A stretch of DNA of 64,000 nt from Lachnospiraceae bacterium (GTDB lineage: Bacteria; Bacillota; Clostridia; Lachnospirales; Lachnospiraceae): positions 1 through 64,000 of the forward strand of contig JAJQCQ010000077.1 of assembly GCA_021202635.1 (NCBI GenBank), read 5' to 3'. The notes under the pieces were generated by a model. It was not told the origin of the DNA. It made no database searches and worked only from the letters and a program-made list of their open reading frames with translations. The position numbers were made by a program, and so were the translations under genes. Position 1 is the first letter of the stretch. Each line of letters opens with the position of its first letter. Of the stretch, positions 52,960 through 61,778 are shown piece by piece.

Positions 52960-54597
52960 TTGGCGAGAGGGAAGAACAATACGGTTATACCAAAATACAA
53001 ATGGCTCACTGCTGCCGCGGTGGTCGCAGCTGCCGCACTGTATCTCTGGCGGATCAACGGCATGGAGCTGGTGCTTTCTGTATCTGATGTACACCCGCTG
53101 CGGCTGGCAATCCTTTTGGGCATTCTGTTTCTGATACCGGTCTGCGCCTGCATTTTGACACCGGAGGGCGGCCTGGCGGCGAGACGGCTGTGCCTGTTTG
53201 TGTATGCCTTTCTCTTCCTCTATTCGCTCTTTCAGATGTCTTATTATGAGAATTATGTGGGAAGAACGCCGGATGAAATGCAGCATATATCCTATATTGC
53301 CTATCTGGAAGAAACCGATGTGCTGATTCCGGATTTTACGGAGATGATCAGCGGTACACTTTTTTCCGAAATCAGCGCGAAGGAAGATGTCTGGAAGATC
53401 GACTGGACGAATGAAGAGGTGAATTATTTAGGACATCCGCCTTTGTATTATCAGATTATGAGACTGGCGAATGCGATCCATTTCGAGAGCGACGGAACGG
53501 TCTGCGTGGTCAATATTGCCCGTTTGCGGCGATTTAGTATGGGGATCGCGGCACTTGCTCTTTTGCTGATTTTTTACATTGGCTTCACCAGACTGGATCC
53601 GCGCAGGCCCTGTCTGCATCTTCTGTATGCGATGATTACCACCAGCGTACCCATGATGCTTTATGGAGCAGCGGGAATTTCAAACGATACGCTGGCGCTG
53701 CTGACGGTGACGGTTTATTTTCTGGGAATCCTGCGGTTTGTGGAGCAGAAACGGGATTGGAAAACCTATCTTCTGATCGCGGTGGGCGTGACCGCTTCCC
53801 TGCTGACAAAGACGACTGCGGGTCTGATGACCGCGCTTGCAAGTGTGCTGGTCATTGTAAGCTCCCTGATTCGTGAGAAAAGCTGGAAGCGTCTGTTTCG
53901 GAAAAGCTTTTTCCTGACCCTGCCCGTCTATCTCCCGGCGGTTCTGTATTTTCTGTATATTTATAAAATATATGGAACCTTCCAGCCCTCACTGGCCAAT
54001 TTTGTTTCCGAGGAATATTACCAGAACTCTTCTTTTTATGTGCAGGAGGAGGAACGGGCAGTGATGACGCTGTATCAGTATTTCCTTTATTATAAGAAAG
54101 AATTTTTTGGCTCCTGGAGTGGGATAGCCAGCCATATTGCCCTATATAAGCCGACCCGGCTGTATTCCCCGGATCGAATTGCGCTGTTGTCTGTCTGGGT
54201 GCTTCCGGCAGTTTCCGTCATTTTCTCTTTCTGGAAAAGGGATCGCGTGGGAAGAGCCTGCTCCGGGCTGTATATCGCCGCCCTGCTTGTGGCTGCATTG
54301 CAATTTGTAAGTGCGGCAGGGGGTTTTTATTCCCGAGGGTATCTGGGGGGATTTCAGAGCCGGTATTATCTCTGTGTGATTGCGGCGTTTGCTCTTTCCA
54401 TCACCAGACTGCCGGAGACAGGTCTGACAAATCGCCGGCCACCCTCTGCCGGCACACGTTCGGAAAACAGCAGCATACCGGCAGACGGGCAAAGGCTGCA
54501 AAGCATTCTTTTCGTATTTGTGATTGTCTTTATCCTGCTGCTGTTCTATGAGAATTTTATTTATTTTCTGCTGCATTTCACGGAGTATCTGACGTAA
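52960..54597 (+). CDS. GT-C/DUF2142-like membrane protein
   Basis: 545 residues with about 11 predicted helices. It starts with TTG at 52960, eight bases after AGGAGG, directly after the upstream stop. The first extracytoplasmic loop has RTPDEMQHISYIAYLEE, parallel to the DEPSH loop of the 960-residue protein at 46727. This acidic loop is where GT-C catalytic residues lie. It is likely a lipid-linked-sugar-dependent glycosyltransferase or a polymer-processing protein; the exact role is unknown. Confidence 0.75.
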   Translation: MARGKNNTVIPKYKWLTAAAVVAAAALYLWRINGMELVLSVSDVHPLRLAILLGILFLIPVCACILTPEGGLAARRLCLFVYAFLFLYSLFQMSYYENYVGRTPDEMQHISYIAYLEETDVLIPDFTEMISGTLFSEISAKEDVWKIDWTNEEVNYLGHPPLYYQIMRLANAIHFESDGTVCVVNIARLRRFSMGIAALALLLIFYIGFTRLDPRRPCLHLLYAMITTSVPMMLYGAAGISNDTLALLTVTVYFLGILRFVEQKRDWKTYLLIAVGVTASLLTKTTAGLMTALASVLVIVSSLIREKSWKRLFRKSFFLTLPVYLPAVLYFLYIYKIYGTFQPSLANFVSEEYYQNSSFYVQEEERAVMTLYQYFLYYKKEFFGSWSGIASHIALYKPTRLYSPDRIALLSVWVLPAVSVIFSFWKRDRVGRACSGLYIAALLVAALQFVSAAGGFYSRGYLGGFQSRYYLCVIAAFALSITRLPETGLTNRRPPSAGTRSENSSIPADGQRLQSILFVFVIVFILLLFYENFIYFLLHFTEYLT

Positions 54598-54686
54598 GGA
54601 CCTGTTGCAGAACTGCACAGCCGGATACGTGAATCGCAGGCCCTGAAAGCCAGGCTGCTGCCTGATAACGTTGGAGTGTGAATGGA

Positions 54687-56672
54687 ATGAAGGAAAACCG
54701 GGTTTTGAAAGGAAAAAGGATAAAAAACAGAAAAGAGATCATAGCGGCAACACTGGTTTCCGCAGTCTTTCTGGGCGCGCTCGCAGGACAATTAACGGTG
54801 CCAGTGATTAGTGATGAGACGGTGACGATGGCGAACGCGGCCTGGGTCACCGGCAGAGACTGGAGCCTGATGATTGCACACCTGGGCGGACCATATTACC
54901 GCTTTGTCCAGGCGCTGATGACAGTGCCGCTGTTTGCTTTTCTGGATGATCCGGCTGCGATTTACCGTATTTCCATGATTCTTCAGGCCCTGATACACGC
55001 GACGACGGTGCCGGTGGTGTATCGGATCTGCCGCAGGCATCTGTACATGTCCTCTGCCGGACTCGCCGCTCTGCTTGGCATGGCGGTGTGCTTCGTACCA
55101 TCGATTGCCCTGTATGTTCTCTATTACCGGGGAGATTACCTGCTCTGTGTGCTGCCATGGTATGTGCTTCTGTTCCTGCTTGAGACAGTGCGAGCTGTCG
55201 AAGAAGGAAGGAAGGGGAAGAGAATTCTTTTTTCTGCACTGGCTGTTCTGTGCTGCGCGCTGGCCTATATGGCGCATACCCGTGGAATTGTATTGATTCT
55301 GGCACTTGTGATCTGCGCGGGAATCCTGTGGCTTCTGACCAGGCAGCAGTCTCTTCACTGGCCGGTGTGCATTGGTGCAGCAGCAGTGTCAGTCCTGGCG
55401 GATCAGAAAATCTCCGGAACGCTCAAACAGGCGCTTTATTCTATAAGCGGAGTAAATTCTAATGCCTTTGAGTCGACGGACATGGGTGGATATCTGAACA
55501 TTTTTTCCGCACAGGCGCTGAAAGATCTTCTTATGCTCTGCCTTTCCTGGCTGAATACACTGGTGGTCACAACGCAGGGACTGGTATTGATTGGCGGTGT
55601 GGCTCTGGTGGTTTTTTGCCGGAAGCTGAGAAAAGAACTGTGGAAGGGGAGTTATTCTGCGCATTCGGGCGGCCCTCTGGAGGAAAAGGAGGGAGCGGAT
55701 GCTTTGCCGACGCAAGTCCCGGTGATCCGGCTCGAGGAAAAAATCACAGCGTTGTTTACGTTTCTGGTTTTTTCCGGGTACTATGCGGTGGGGGCATTAT
55801 ATTTTAAGGGTACCTATCTATCCCTGGCGACCGGCGAGCTGACCAGGCGCTCAGACCGTCTGCTGTATGACCGCTATTCTGTATGCGGGGCAGGGATGCT
55901 GGTGTTTTTTGCCCTGTATGTGCTTTGCTGTCACCGTGAGTGGCTGACCGGGAAGGTCCGGATTGTCTGTATCGTGCTGGCAGCGGCGCTTTTTACTCTT
56001 TTCCTGTGGAAATTTCTGCCGATTGTGGTAAAATATCCCGGGTATGTGTATAATACCATCACACTGAATACCTTCCAGACCATCCGTAAACCTGCTAAAA
56101 TTCTTTCCGGTATGAAATATGGCAGGATGGCGCTGGTGGCGGCCTGTCTGCTGGGGCTGGGGCTGATGGCGGCGGTGCTGCTGGTGTCGATGCTTCGAAA
56201 AAAGCGGATGCCGTATGCGCTTCTTGCGCTGGTACTGCTCAGTGACCTGATGCTGATTCTGGTGAATTACGGAAAGGTCCGCAAGGCTTCGGACGATTAT
56301 GTCTGTCAGGCAACGCAGGAGGTGACAGCGTTTTTACAGGAAATGGAGGATGCGGTTTCGGAGGAATACCCGTATGTATTAAAGGGAGGCCTTTCCGGTG
56401 TAAAAATCCAGTATTACCAGTCTCAGCTGATGGAGTATCAGCTGTTTGGAAAAAAACAGGAGGAAGCGCTTGGGCTGACCGATTATTTTATTATCAGTAA
56501 GCAGGGGGAGATTGATCTGACCTGGTATGAGGAGGATTATTATCTCTTTGCGGATTTTGATTATGAGAATGCCGGATATGATATTGTGTATGTAAAAGGG
56601 GAAGCACTGGCCGAACGTCTGGAGGAGCTTGGATACACGATGATCCGGTATATTCCGGAGAACCAGGAATGA
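54687..56672 (+). CDS. GT-C-like multi-spanning membrane protein
   Basis: 661 residues. A first helix (about 20-40) precedes an extracytoplasmic loop with VISDETVTMANAAW, where an Asp-Glu pair occupies the usual GT-C catalytic position. About ten more helices follow, and a soluble C-terminal region of about 110 residues (570-661). The ATG at 54687 follows TTGGAG by 10 bases; a GTG at 54678 abuts that site. I cannot place it in a named family. Context points to a surface-glycan glycosyltransferase. Confidence 0.7.
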   Translation: MKENRVLKGKRIKNRKEIIAATLVSAVFLGALAGQLTVPVISDETVTMANAAWVTGRDWSLMIAHLGGPYYRFVQALMTVPLFAFLDDPAAIYRISMILQALIHATTVPVVYRICRRHLYMSSAGLAALLGMAVCFVPSIALYVLYYRGDYLLCVLPWYVLLFLLETVRAVEEGRKGKRILFSALAVLCCALAYMAHTRGIVLILALVICAGILWLLTRQQSLHWPVCIGAAAVSVLADQKISGTLKQALYSISGVNSNAFESTDMGGYLNIFSAQALKDLLMLCLSWLNTLVVTTQGLVLIGGVALVVFCRKLRKELWKGSYSAHSGGPLEEKEGADALPTQVPVIRLEEKITALFTFLVFSGYYAVGALYFKGTYLSLATGELTRRSDRLLYDRYSVCGAGMLVFFALYVLCCHREWLTGKVRIVCIVLAAALFTLFLWKFLPIVVKYPGYVYNTITLNTFQTIRKPAKILSGMKYGRMALVAACLLGLGLMAAVLLVSMLRKKRMPYALLALVLLSDLMLILVNYGKVRKASDDYVCQATQEVTAFLQEMEDAVSEEYPYVLKGGLSGVKIQYYQSQLMEYQLFGKKQEEALGLTDYFIISKQGEIDLTWYEEDYYLFADFDYENAGYDIVYVKGEALAERLEELGYTMIRYIPENQE

Positions 56673-56677
56673 TATTT

Positions 56678-56756
56678 TGTAACAATTCAGAACAATGCGG
56701 CCTGCTGCTCTGATCAGACGATATCTGTAACAATTCAGAACAGCATCGAAATGAAA
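56678..56756. repeat. Repeat cluster upstream of ugd
   Basis: TGTAACAATTCAGAACA occurs exactly twice (56678-56694 and 56726-56742). Between them, GCGGCCTGCTGCTCTGA (56698-56714) is an imperfect inverse of the first copy, so 56686-56715 forms a degenerate form of the palindrome at 17293. The second copy runs into the 18-base element AACAGCATCGAAATGAAA (56739-56756) shared with rfbA. Confidence 0.7.
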
Positions 56757-56792
56757 ACCGTTGTCATGATTTCAACAGGAGGAGACAGGAAT

Positions 56793-58040
56793 ATGAACAA
56801 TGTAAAAATAGCGGTAGCAGGTACAGGATATGTCGGTTTAAGTCTGGCGGTGCTGCTTGCACAGAACAACCAGGTGACGGCCGTGGATGTCGTTCCGGAA
56901 AAGGTGGAGCTGATCAATCATCGGAAATCGCCGATTCAGGATGACTATATTGAAAAATATCTGGCGGAGAAGGAGCTGAATCTGACGGCGACGCTGGACG
57001 CGCAGAGCGCCTACCGGGACGCGCAGTTTGTGGTGATCTGTGCGCCGACCAATTATGACTCCCGTACGCAGAAGTTTGATACGTCGGCAGTGGAAACCGT
57101 GATCTCGCTCGTGATGCAGTACAATCCGGAGGCGATCATGATTATCAAATCGACCATCCCGGTGGGATATACCCGATCAGTCCGCGAGAAGACGGGCAGT
57201 AAGAATATTCTTTTCAGTCCGGAGTTTTTGCGGGAGTCGAAGGCTCTTTATGATAATCTGTATCCGTCGCGTATTATTGTCGGTACGGATATGGAGGATG
57301 AGCGTCTGGTAAATGCGGCGCACATCTTTGCCGGTCTACTGCAGGAGGGCGCGATCAAGGAGGACATAGAAACGCTTTATATGGGATTTACAGAAGCGGA
57401 GGCCGTTAAGCTGTTTGCGAACACGTATCTGGCGCTTCGTGTTGCGTATTTCAATGAACTGGATACTTACGCAGAGATGAAGGGTCTGGATACACAGCAG
57501 ATTATCAATGGTGTCTGCCTGGACCCGCGCATTGGCACCCATTACAACAATCCGAGCTTTGGCTATGGCGGCTACTGTCTGCCGAAGGACACCAAGCAGC
57601 TGCTTGCAAACTATGAGAACGTGCCGGAGAATCTGATCGAGGCGATTGTAGAGAGCAACCGCACGCGCAAGGATTTCATCGCGGACCGGGTGCTCAAGCT
57701 CGCCGGGTATTACGACTATTACAATCGCGGAGACTACAGCGCGGCAAACGAGAAATCCTGTGTGGTTGGTGTTTACCGGCTGACTATGAAGAGTAATTCG
57801 GATAATTTCCGCCAGAGCAGTATTCAGGGTGTGATGAAACGCATCAAGGCAAAGGGAGCAACCGTCATCATCTATGAGCCGACGCTGGAGGATGGAAGTA
57901 CCTTTTTCGGCAGTGTTGTGGTAAATGATCTGACTGCTTTCAAGGCACAGTGCGATGCGGTGATCGCGAACCGCTATGATTCCTGCCTGGATGATGTGAA
58001 GGAAAAAGTGTATACACGTGATATTTTTTTCAGAGACTAG
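56793..58040 (+). CDS. ugd: UDP-glucose 6-dehydrogenase
   Basis: 415 residues. It oxidises UDP-glucose to UDP-glucuronate with two NAD. The Rossmann motif is [18 protein letters not shown], the ESTIPVG-like block is [10 protein letters not shown], and the catalytic Cys262 is in [20 protein letters not shown] (56777-56782) precedes ATG 56793. It closes the polysaccharide cluster and supplies a uronic acid, so the polymer is probably acidic. Its 3' end overlaps the convergent AraC gene by four bases (CTAG). Confidence 0.96.
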   Translation: MNNVKIAVAGTGYVGLSLAVLLAQNNQVTAVDVVPEKVELINHRKSPIQDDYIEKYLAEKELNLTATLDAQSAYRDAQFVVICAPTNYDSRTQKFDTSAVETVISLVMQYNPEAIMIIKSTIPVGYTRSVREKTGSKNILFSPEFLRESKALYDNLYPSRIIVGTDMEDERLVNAAHIFAGLLQEGAIKEDIETLYMGFTEAEAVKLFANTYLALRVAYFNELDTYAEMKGLDTQQIINGVCLDPRIGTHYNNPSFGYGGYCLPKDTKQLLANYENVPENLIEAIVESNRTRKDFIADRVLKLAGYYDYYNRGDYSAANEKSCVVGVYRLTMKSNSDNFRQSSIQGVMKRIKAKGATVIIYEPTLEDGSTFFGSVVVNDLTAFKAQCDAVIANRYDSCLDDVKEKVYTRDIFFRD

Positions 58041-58852
58041 CGACAGCTGTCATCGGCTTTCGGTGTATACAGCTCAGGCGGCCACTGGGGTTCCTCTTCG
58101 CTTACTTTTCGCCGGTATTCCAGTGGAGACATGCCTGTAATTTTGCGAAACTGACGATTGAAATGTTCCACCGTGTGGTAACCGCAGTCCATTGCGACCT
58201 CGGTGGAGCTTTTTTTTGTGTGTGCCAGCTGCCGTTTAGCCCGTTTGATGCGGTTGTTGATGACGTCTTCGATACAGGAGACACCGAATTGCTGTTTGTA
58301 GAGCGCCTGCAGATAGCTGGGACTGATGTTCAGCCGTTCTGCCATGCCCTTTACCGTCCAGTCCTGCCACGGCTCCACCTGAATGGATTTGCGCAGTGCA
58401 TAGAGCGCGTGAGAAAACGGTGTGACCTCCCGCACATTAGAGTCGTCGTACAGGCGGCTGAACAGAATCTGTACCAGATCAGAGAGTATTTCCTCATTCC
58501 CTTCTTTATCCGAATAGTATTCCCAGGTGATCAGCTGCTGCAGATTGTAGCAGTATTCCGGCTCTGAAATGGGGAACGGACGATTTCTGCATGGAAAATC
58601 CAGGATCATCTTCTCATTTGTTGAAAAATAGAGCCAGTCATCGCTGTAGCTTTCTCCGTCCGCGCGGTAATAAATCTTTTCACCGGGTTCATACAGAATC
58701 GCGGTGTCCTCCGGAAACTGCAGCATCGTTTCCCCACAGCGGAAGATTGCAGGGGAGTGCGTCATGACAAGAAGAAACCGACCAGGGGGGGTGTCATATA
58801 CGAAATCTGCCGGATGAATCGAGGAATAACCGGCTGCGAAAACTTTATTCAT
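58037..58852 (-). CDS. AraC-family transcriptional regulator
   Basis: 271 residues from the ATG at 58852, preceded on the minus strand by AAAGGA. The N-terminal cupin-like ligand domain (about 20-140) is followed by two helix-turn-helix motifs (about 165-260), with [17 protein letters not shown] and [30 protein letters not shown]. This is the usual AraC C-terminus. It is divergent from the ABC importer genes, so it most likely activates them in response to the transported carbohydrate. Confidence 0.92.
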   Translation of the reverse strand: MNKVFAAGYSSIHPADFVYDTPPGRFLLVMTHSPAIFRCGETMLQFPEDTAILYEPGEKIYYRADGESYSDDWLYFSTNEKMILDFPCRNRPFPISEPEYCYNLQQLITWEYYSDKEGNEEILSDLVQILFSRLYDDSNVREVTPFSHALYALRKSIQVEPWQDWTVKGMAERLNISPSYLQALYKQQFGVSCIEDVINNRIKRAKRQLAHTKKSSTEVAMDCGYHTVEHFNRQFRKITGMSPLEYRRKVSEEEPQWPPELYTPKADDSCR

Positions 58853-59200
58853 AGAAAAATCCTTTCTGAAAACCATACTGAAAACCAGTTTCCTTTTTAG
58901 AGGATAAGTCAATCCTTTACGAGTATAAATCATTGTATAAAAAAATGCAATATTGTAAAATGTAAAAAGATGTGTTTGTGAAATATGCCAAAAACAGAAA
59001 ACCAGGCAGTACGAAACTGCGAAAAACTGACCGTTCATCGGTTTCGTGATAACCTGGTTCTTTGTTTTGGACAAATGGTTTCCGGTGCCTGGAAATAATG
59101 ATTTGTACATAGCGAAAAGGGCAGCAGACAGGGAATTTTCACAAAAGATGCGGCTGCGGATATTTTTTGCAGCAGCAGAGTATGGAAAGGAGAAGAGACT
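58853..59200. other. Intergenic control region between araC-type gene and ABC importer
   Basis: The only gene-free stretch above 300 bases. It is AT-rich with repeated TTGTA (58933, 58953) and TGTAAAA words. A two-tier inverted repeat lies at 58999-59059. An AAAGGAG ribosome site (59186-59192) precedes the permease. I find no convincing -35/-10 pair, which fits a promoter that needs an activator. Confidence 0.5.
58999..59059. other. Two-tier inverted repeat in the importer control region
   Basis: Outer arms AACCAGG (near 59000-59006) and CCTGGTT (59053-59059) enclose inner arms ACGAAAC (59011-59017) and GTTTCGT (59041-59047). Both flanks are T-rich in the outgoing direction (TCTTTGTTTT on plus, TTCTGTTTTT on minus), so it could be a bidirectional terminator or attenuator. 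Confidence 0.4.
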
Positions 59201-60667
59201 ATGGAGAAAGCGGTAGGTGCAAGCGTTTCAGGCACCCAGAGGAAAACGGTGGACTGGATGTATTACCTGATCAGGGCGGGGGTTATCTTTTCGATTGCCT
59301 GCCTGTTTCTGCCAGGATTGAATCCGGCGAGGATCAGCGGTATGATCAGTTCAAAGCTTTCCCTGTTCACAGTAGGAGTCTCCTACTCATCTCTGGTCAG
59401 TCAGTTCGGACGTGCGTTCCGGAAAGAGTGGCTGACCTATCAGGATGTTCAGATTCTTTATGCGTCCGCGCTTGTGATTATCGTCGGAGTGGTGGCGAAT
59501 GGAGCGAATGGATGCATGTCTTTAGGGAATACCCGTATGAGAAAGCTGGGCACAAAAATCGGCATGGCCGGTTCTGTTGTGGAGCTTGTCGGCATGGCCG
59601 GTATCTATGTTGCCTATCAGCGTGTCTGTGAGACGAGCAATCCGGATAAGATTGAACCGATGTTTCCGACTGCTTACTGGATCCTTCTTGTGGTATTCGT
59701 ACTTGTCCTGGTTCTGAATGTGCTTCAGACAGGCCTGCTCTCCAAATATCCATCCGAAGACAGATTTCATATGGAGACAAAATTTTCTCTGTTTCTGATG
59801 CTGCTGCCGTTTATTGTGCTCTGTGCACTGTTCAGCTACCTGCCTCTGTGGGGGTGGCGTTACGCCTTCTTTGATTATAAGGCAGGCCAGTCGCTTTCCT
59901 GGGACAAATTTGTCGGCTTCAAATGGTTTACACAGCTGTTTAAAAACGCCGCGACTGTGCGGGATGTCATTAATGTCATGAAGAACACCCTGGCTATGAG
60001 CGGCCTGGGCATCATCACGAGCTGGCTGCCGATGGCATTCGCGATTTTCTTAAGTGAGATGAAGAGCAATAAATTCCGCCGCTTTGTACAGACCTGTACG
60101 ACAATCCCGAACTTCATCAGCTGGGTTCTGGTGTACGCGATTGCGGTGTGTATTTTTTCTACTGACGGCTTTGTCAGCAGTATTATGGTGAATCTGGGCA
60201 TCTGGGATTCCGGTAAAAACTTACTGATGAATAACTCACACACCTGGCTGCAGATGTGGGGCTGGGGCACCTGGAAAGGAATCGGCTGGAGTGCGATTAT
60301 TTACATAGCCGCGATTTCCGGTATCGACCAGCAGCTGTATGAGTCCGCGAGAGTGGACGGTGCCGGACGCTTCCAGCGTATGTGGCATATTACCGTTCCC
60401 GGTCTGATGCCGACCTTCTTTGTTTTACTGCTGATGTCAATCGCGAATATCCTGACAAACGGCATGGACCAGTATCTTGTATTCGAAAACGCTGTAAACT
60501 CGAACTCCGTGATGGTTCTGGACCTGTATGTGTATAAGCTGGGTATTCAGGACGGCTCCATTCCATTGAGTACTGTGATTGGTATGCTAAAGTCTATCAT
60601 CAGTGTCATTCTTTTGTTCGGTGCGAATGGCTTCTCGAAGCTGGTGCGCGGCGAGAGTATCATATAG
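59201..60667 (+). CDS. Carbohydrate ABC permease, LplB/YtcP type, with extra N-terminal membrane domain
   Basis: 488 residues against about 300 for ordinary LplB-type permeases. The C-terminal 300 residues are standard: six helices and the coupling loop ESARVDGAGRFQRMWHITVPGL. The first 180 residues add about four hydrophobic helices (22-42, 88-105, 122-142 and 158-178) with no homology I recognise. AAAGGAG lies eight bases before the ATG. It pairs with the next permease and the substrate-binding protein to import an oligosaccharide (CUT1 family). No ATPase gene is visible; a shared MsmK-like ATPase is the usual solution. Confidence 0.88.
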   Translation: MEKAVGASVSGTQRKTVDWMYYLIRAGVIFSIACLFLPGLNPARISGMISSKLSLFTVGVSYSSLVSQFGRAFRKEWLTYQDVQILYASALVIIVGVVANGANGCMSLGNTRMRKLGTKIGMAGSVVELVGMAGIYVAYQRVCETSNPDKIEPMFPTAYWILLVVFVLVLVLNVLQTGLLSKYPSEDRFHMETKFSLFLMLLPFIVLCALFSYLPLWGWRYAFFDYKAGQSLSWDKFVGFKWFTQLFKNAATVRDVINVMKNTLAMSGLGIITSWLPMAFAIFLSEMKSNKFRRFVQTCTTIPNFISWVLVYAIAVCIFSTDGFVSSIMVNLGIWDSGKNLLMNNSHTWLQMWGWGTWKGIGWSAIIYIAAISGIDQQLYESARVDGAGRFQRMWHITVPGLMPTFFVLLLMSIANILTNGMDQYLVFENAVNSNSVMVLDLYVYKLGIQDGSIPLSTVIGMLKSIISVILLFGANGFSKLVRGESII

Positions 60668-60677
60668 GAGGTGCAAT

Positions 60678-61643
60678 ATGGCGAAGACAGCACAGGAAAA
60701 AATCGACGCGAAGGCCGAAAAGAAATATGCGAAGACGCACAAAAGCATTTATCGTATGACACCGGGGGATGTCGTGTTCAACGTGATCAATTACGCGGTG
60801 TTCGGAGTGTTTACTCTTTTGTGTATTTTCCCGTTTTATTACCTGTTTATCAATACAATCAGTGACAATGACCTGGTTTCAAAGGGCCTGATTAACTTTT
60901 ATCCGCGGGGGATTCAGTTCAGCAACTATATTTCGCTGCTTTCGATCAATGACCTGGGACAGGCGTTTCTGGTAACGATTGCCCGCACGATTCTGGGCAC
61001 GGCGCTCATGGTAATGGCGTCGGCACTGGTTGGCTACCTGGTGACAAAGCAGGAGCTCTGGCACAGAAGCTTCTGGTATCGGTTTATCGTTGTGACCATG
61101 TATTTTAACGCAGGTATTATTCCCACATTCCTGAATATGCAGATGCTTGGTCTGACGAATACATTCTGGGTGTATATTATCCCTGGCATTGTGGCCCCAT
61201 ACAATATTATCCTGGTGAAGACTTATATCGAATCCATTCCGCGGGAGCTGGAAGAGAGCGCGGAGATTGACGGCGCCGGTCCGTTCAAGGTTTTCCGGCA
61301 GATTATCTGGCCGCTGTGTACGCCGATTCTGGCGACGATCACGATCTTCGGCGCGGTCGGCCACTGGAATTCCTTCATGGATTCCATTCTTTACATGCAG
61401 TCCTCCCCGCAGCTGTATACGCTGCAGCACAGACTGTATGTGTATCTGAACAGTACCTCGAATCTGAGTGCGCTGATGCAGTCCGGCGGCAGCTCCGCGG
61501 AGAACGCGCTGCAGTCGCTTCTTTCCGGGAAGGTGGTCAAGTATACCATCTCCATGGTGACCGTGCTGCCGATTCTTCTGGTATATCCATTCCTGCAGCG
61601 CTACTTTGAGGGTGGTATTATGCTGGGAGCAGTGAAAGGCTGA
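60678..61643 (+). CDS. Carbohydrate ABC permease, LplC/YtcP type
   Basis: 321 residues and six helices. The coupling loop is ESAEIDGAGPFKVFRQIIWPLCTP. The N-terminus has a basic Ala/Lys-rich cytoplasmic tail of about 30 residues. TAGGAGG precedes ATG 60678, ten bases after the first permease. It is the second half of the sugar import pore. The C-terminus QRYFEGGIMLGAVKG is the conserved end of this family. Confidence 0.93.
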   Translation: MAKTAQEKIDAKAEKKYAKTHKSIYRMTPGDVVFNVINYAVFGVFTLLCIFPFYYLFINTISDNDLVSKGLINFYPRGIQFSNYISLLSINDLGQAFLVTIARTILGTALMVMASALVGYLVTKQELWHRSFWYRFIVVTMYFNAGIIPTFLNMQMLGLTNTFWVYIIPGIVAPYNIILVKTYIESIPRELEESAEIDGAGPFKVFRQIIWPLCTPILATITIFGAVGHWNSFMDSILYMQSSPQLYTLQHRLYVYLNSTSNLSALMQSGGSSAENALQSLLSGKVVKYTISMVTVLPILLVYPFLQRYFEGGIMLGAVKG

Positions 61644-61710
61644 CGGATGATCCATCGTCAGATATGTTTGGCATACGCTGCCTTTGTCTGGCAGTTTGTG
61701 TATAGAAAAA

Positions 61711-61740
61711 GCAGCTGTTTCTAAAAAAGAAAACGGCTGC
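61711..61740 (+). other. Hairpin between permease and binding-protein genes
   Basis: GCAGCTGTT (61711-61719) pairs with AACGGCTGC (61732-61740) with one GU pair. No U-tract follows, so it may protect the binding-protein message rather than terminate. Confidence 0.4.
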
Positions 61741-61778
61741 GAAACAATTATTCTTTATTGGAAACGGAGGATAGAAAC

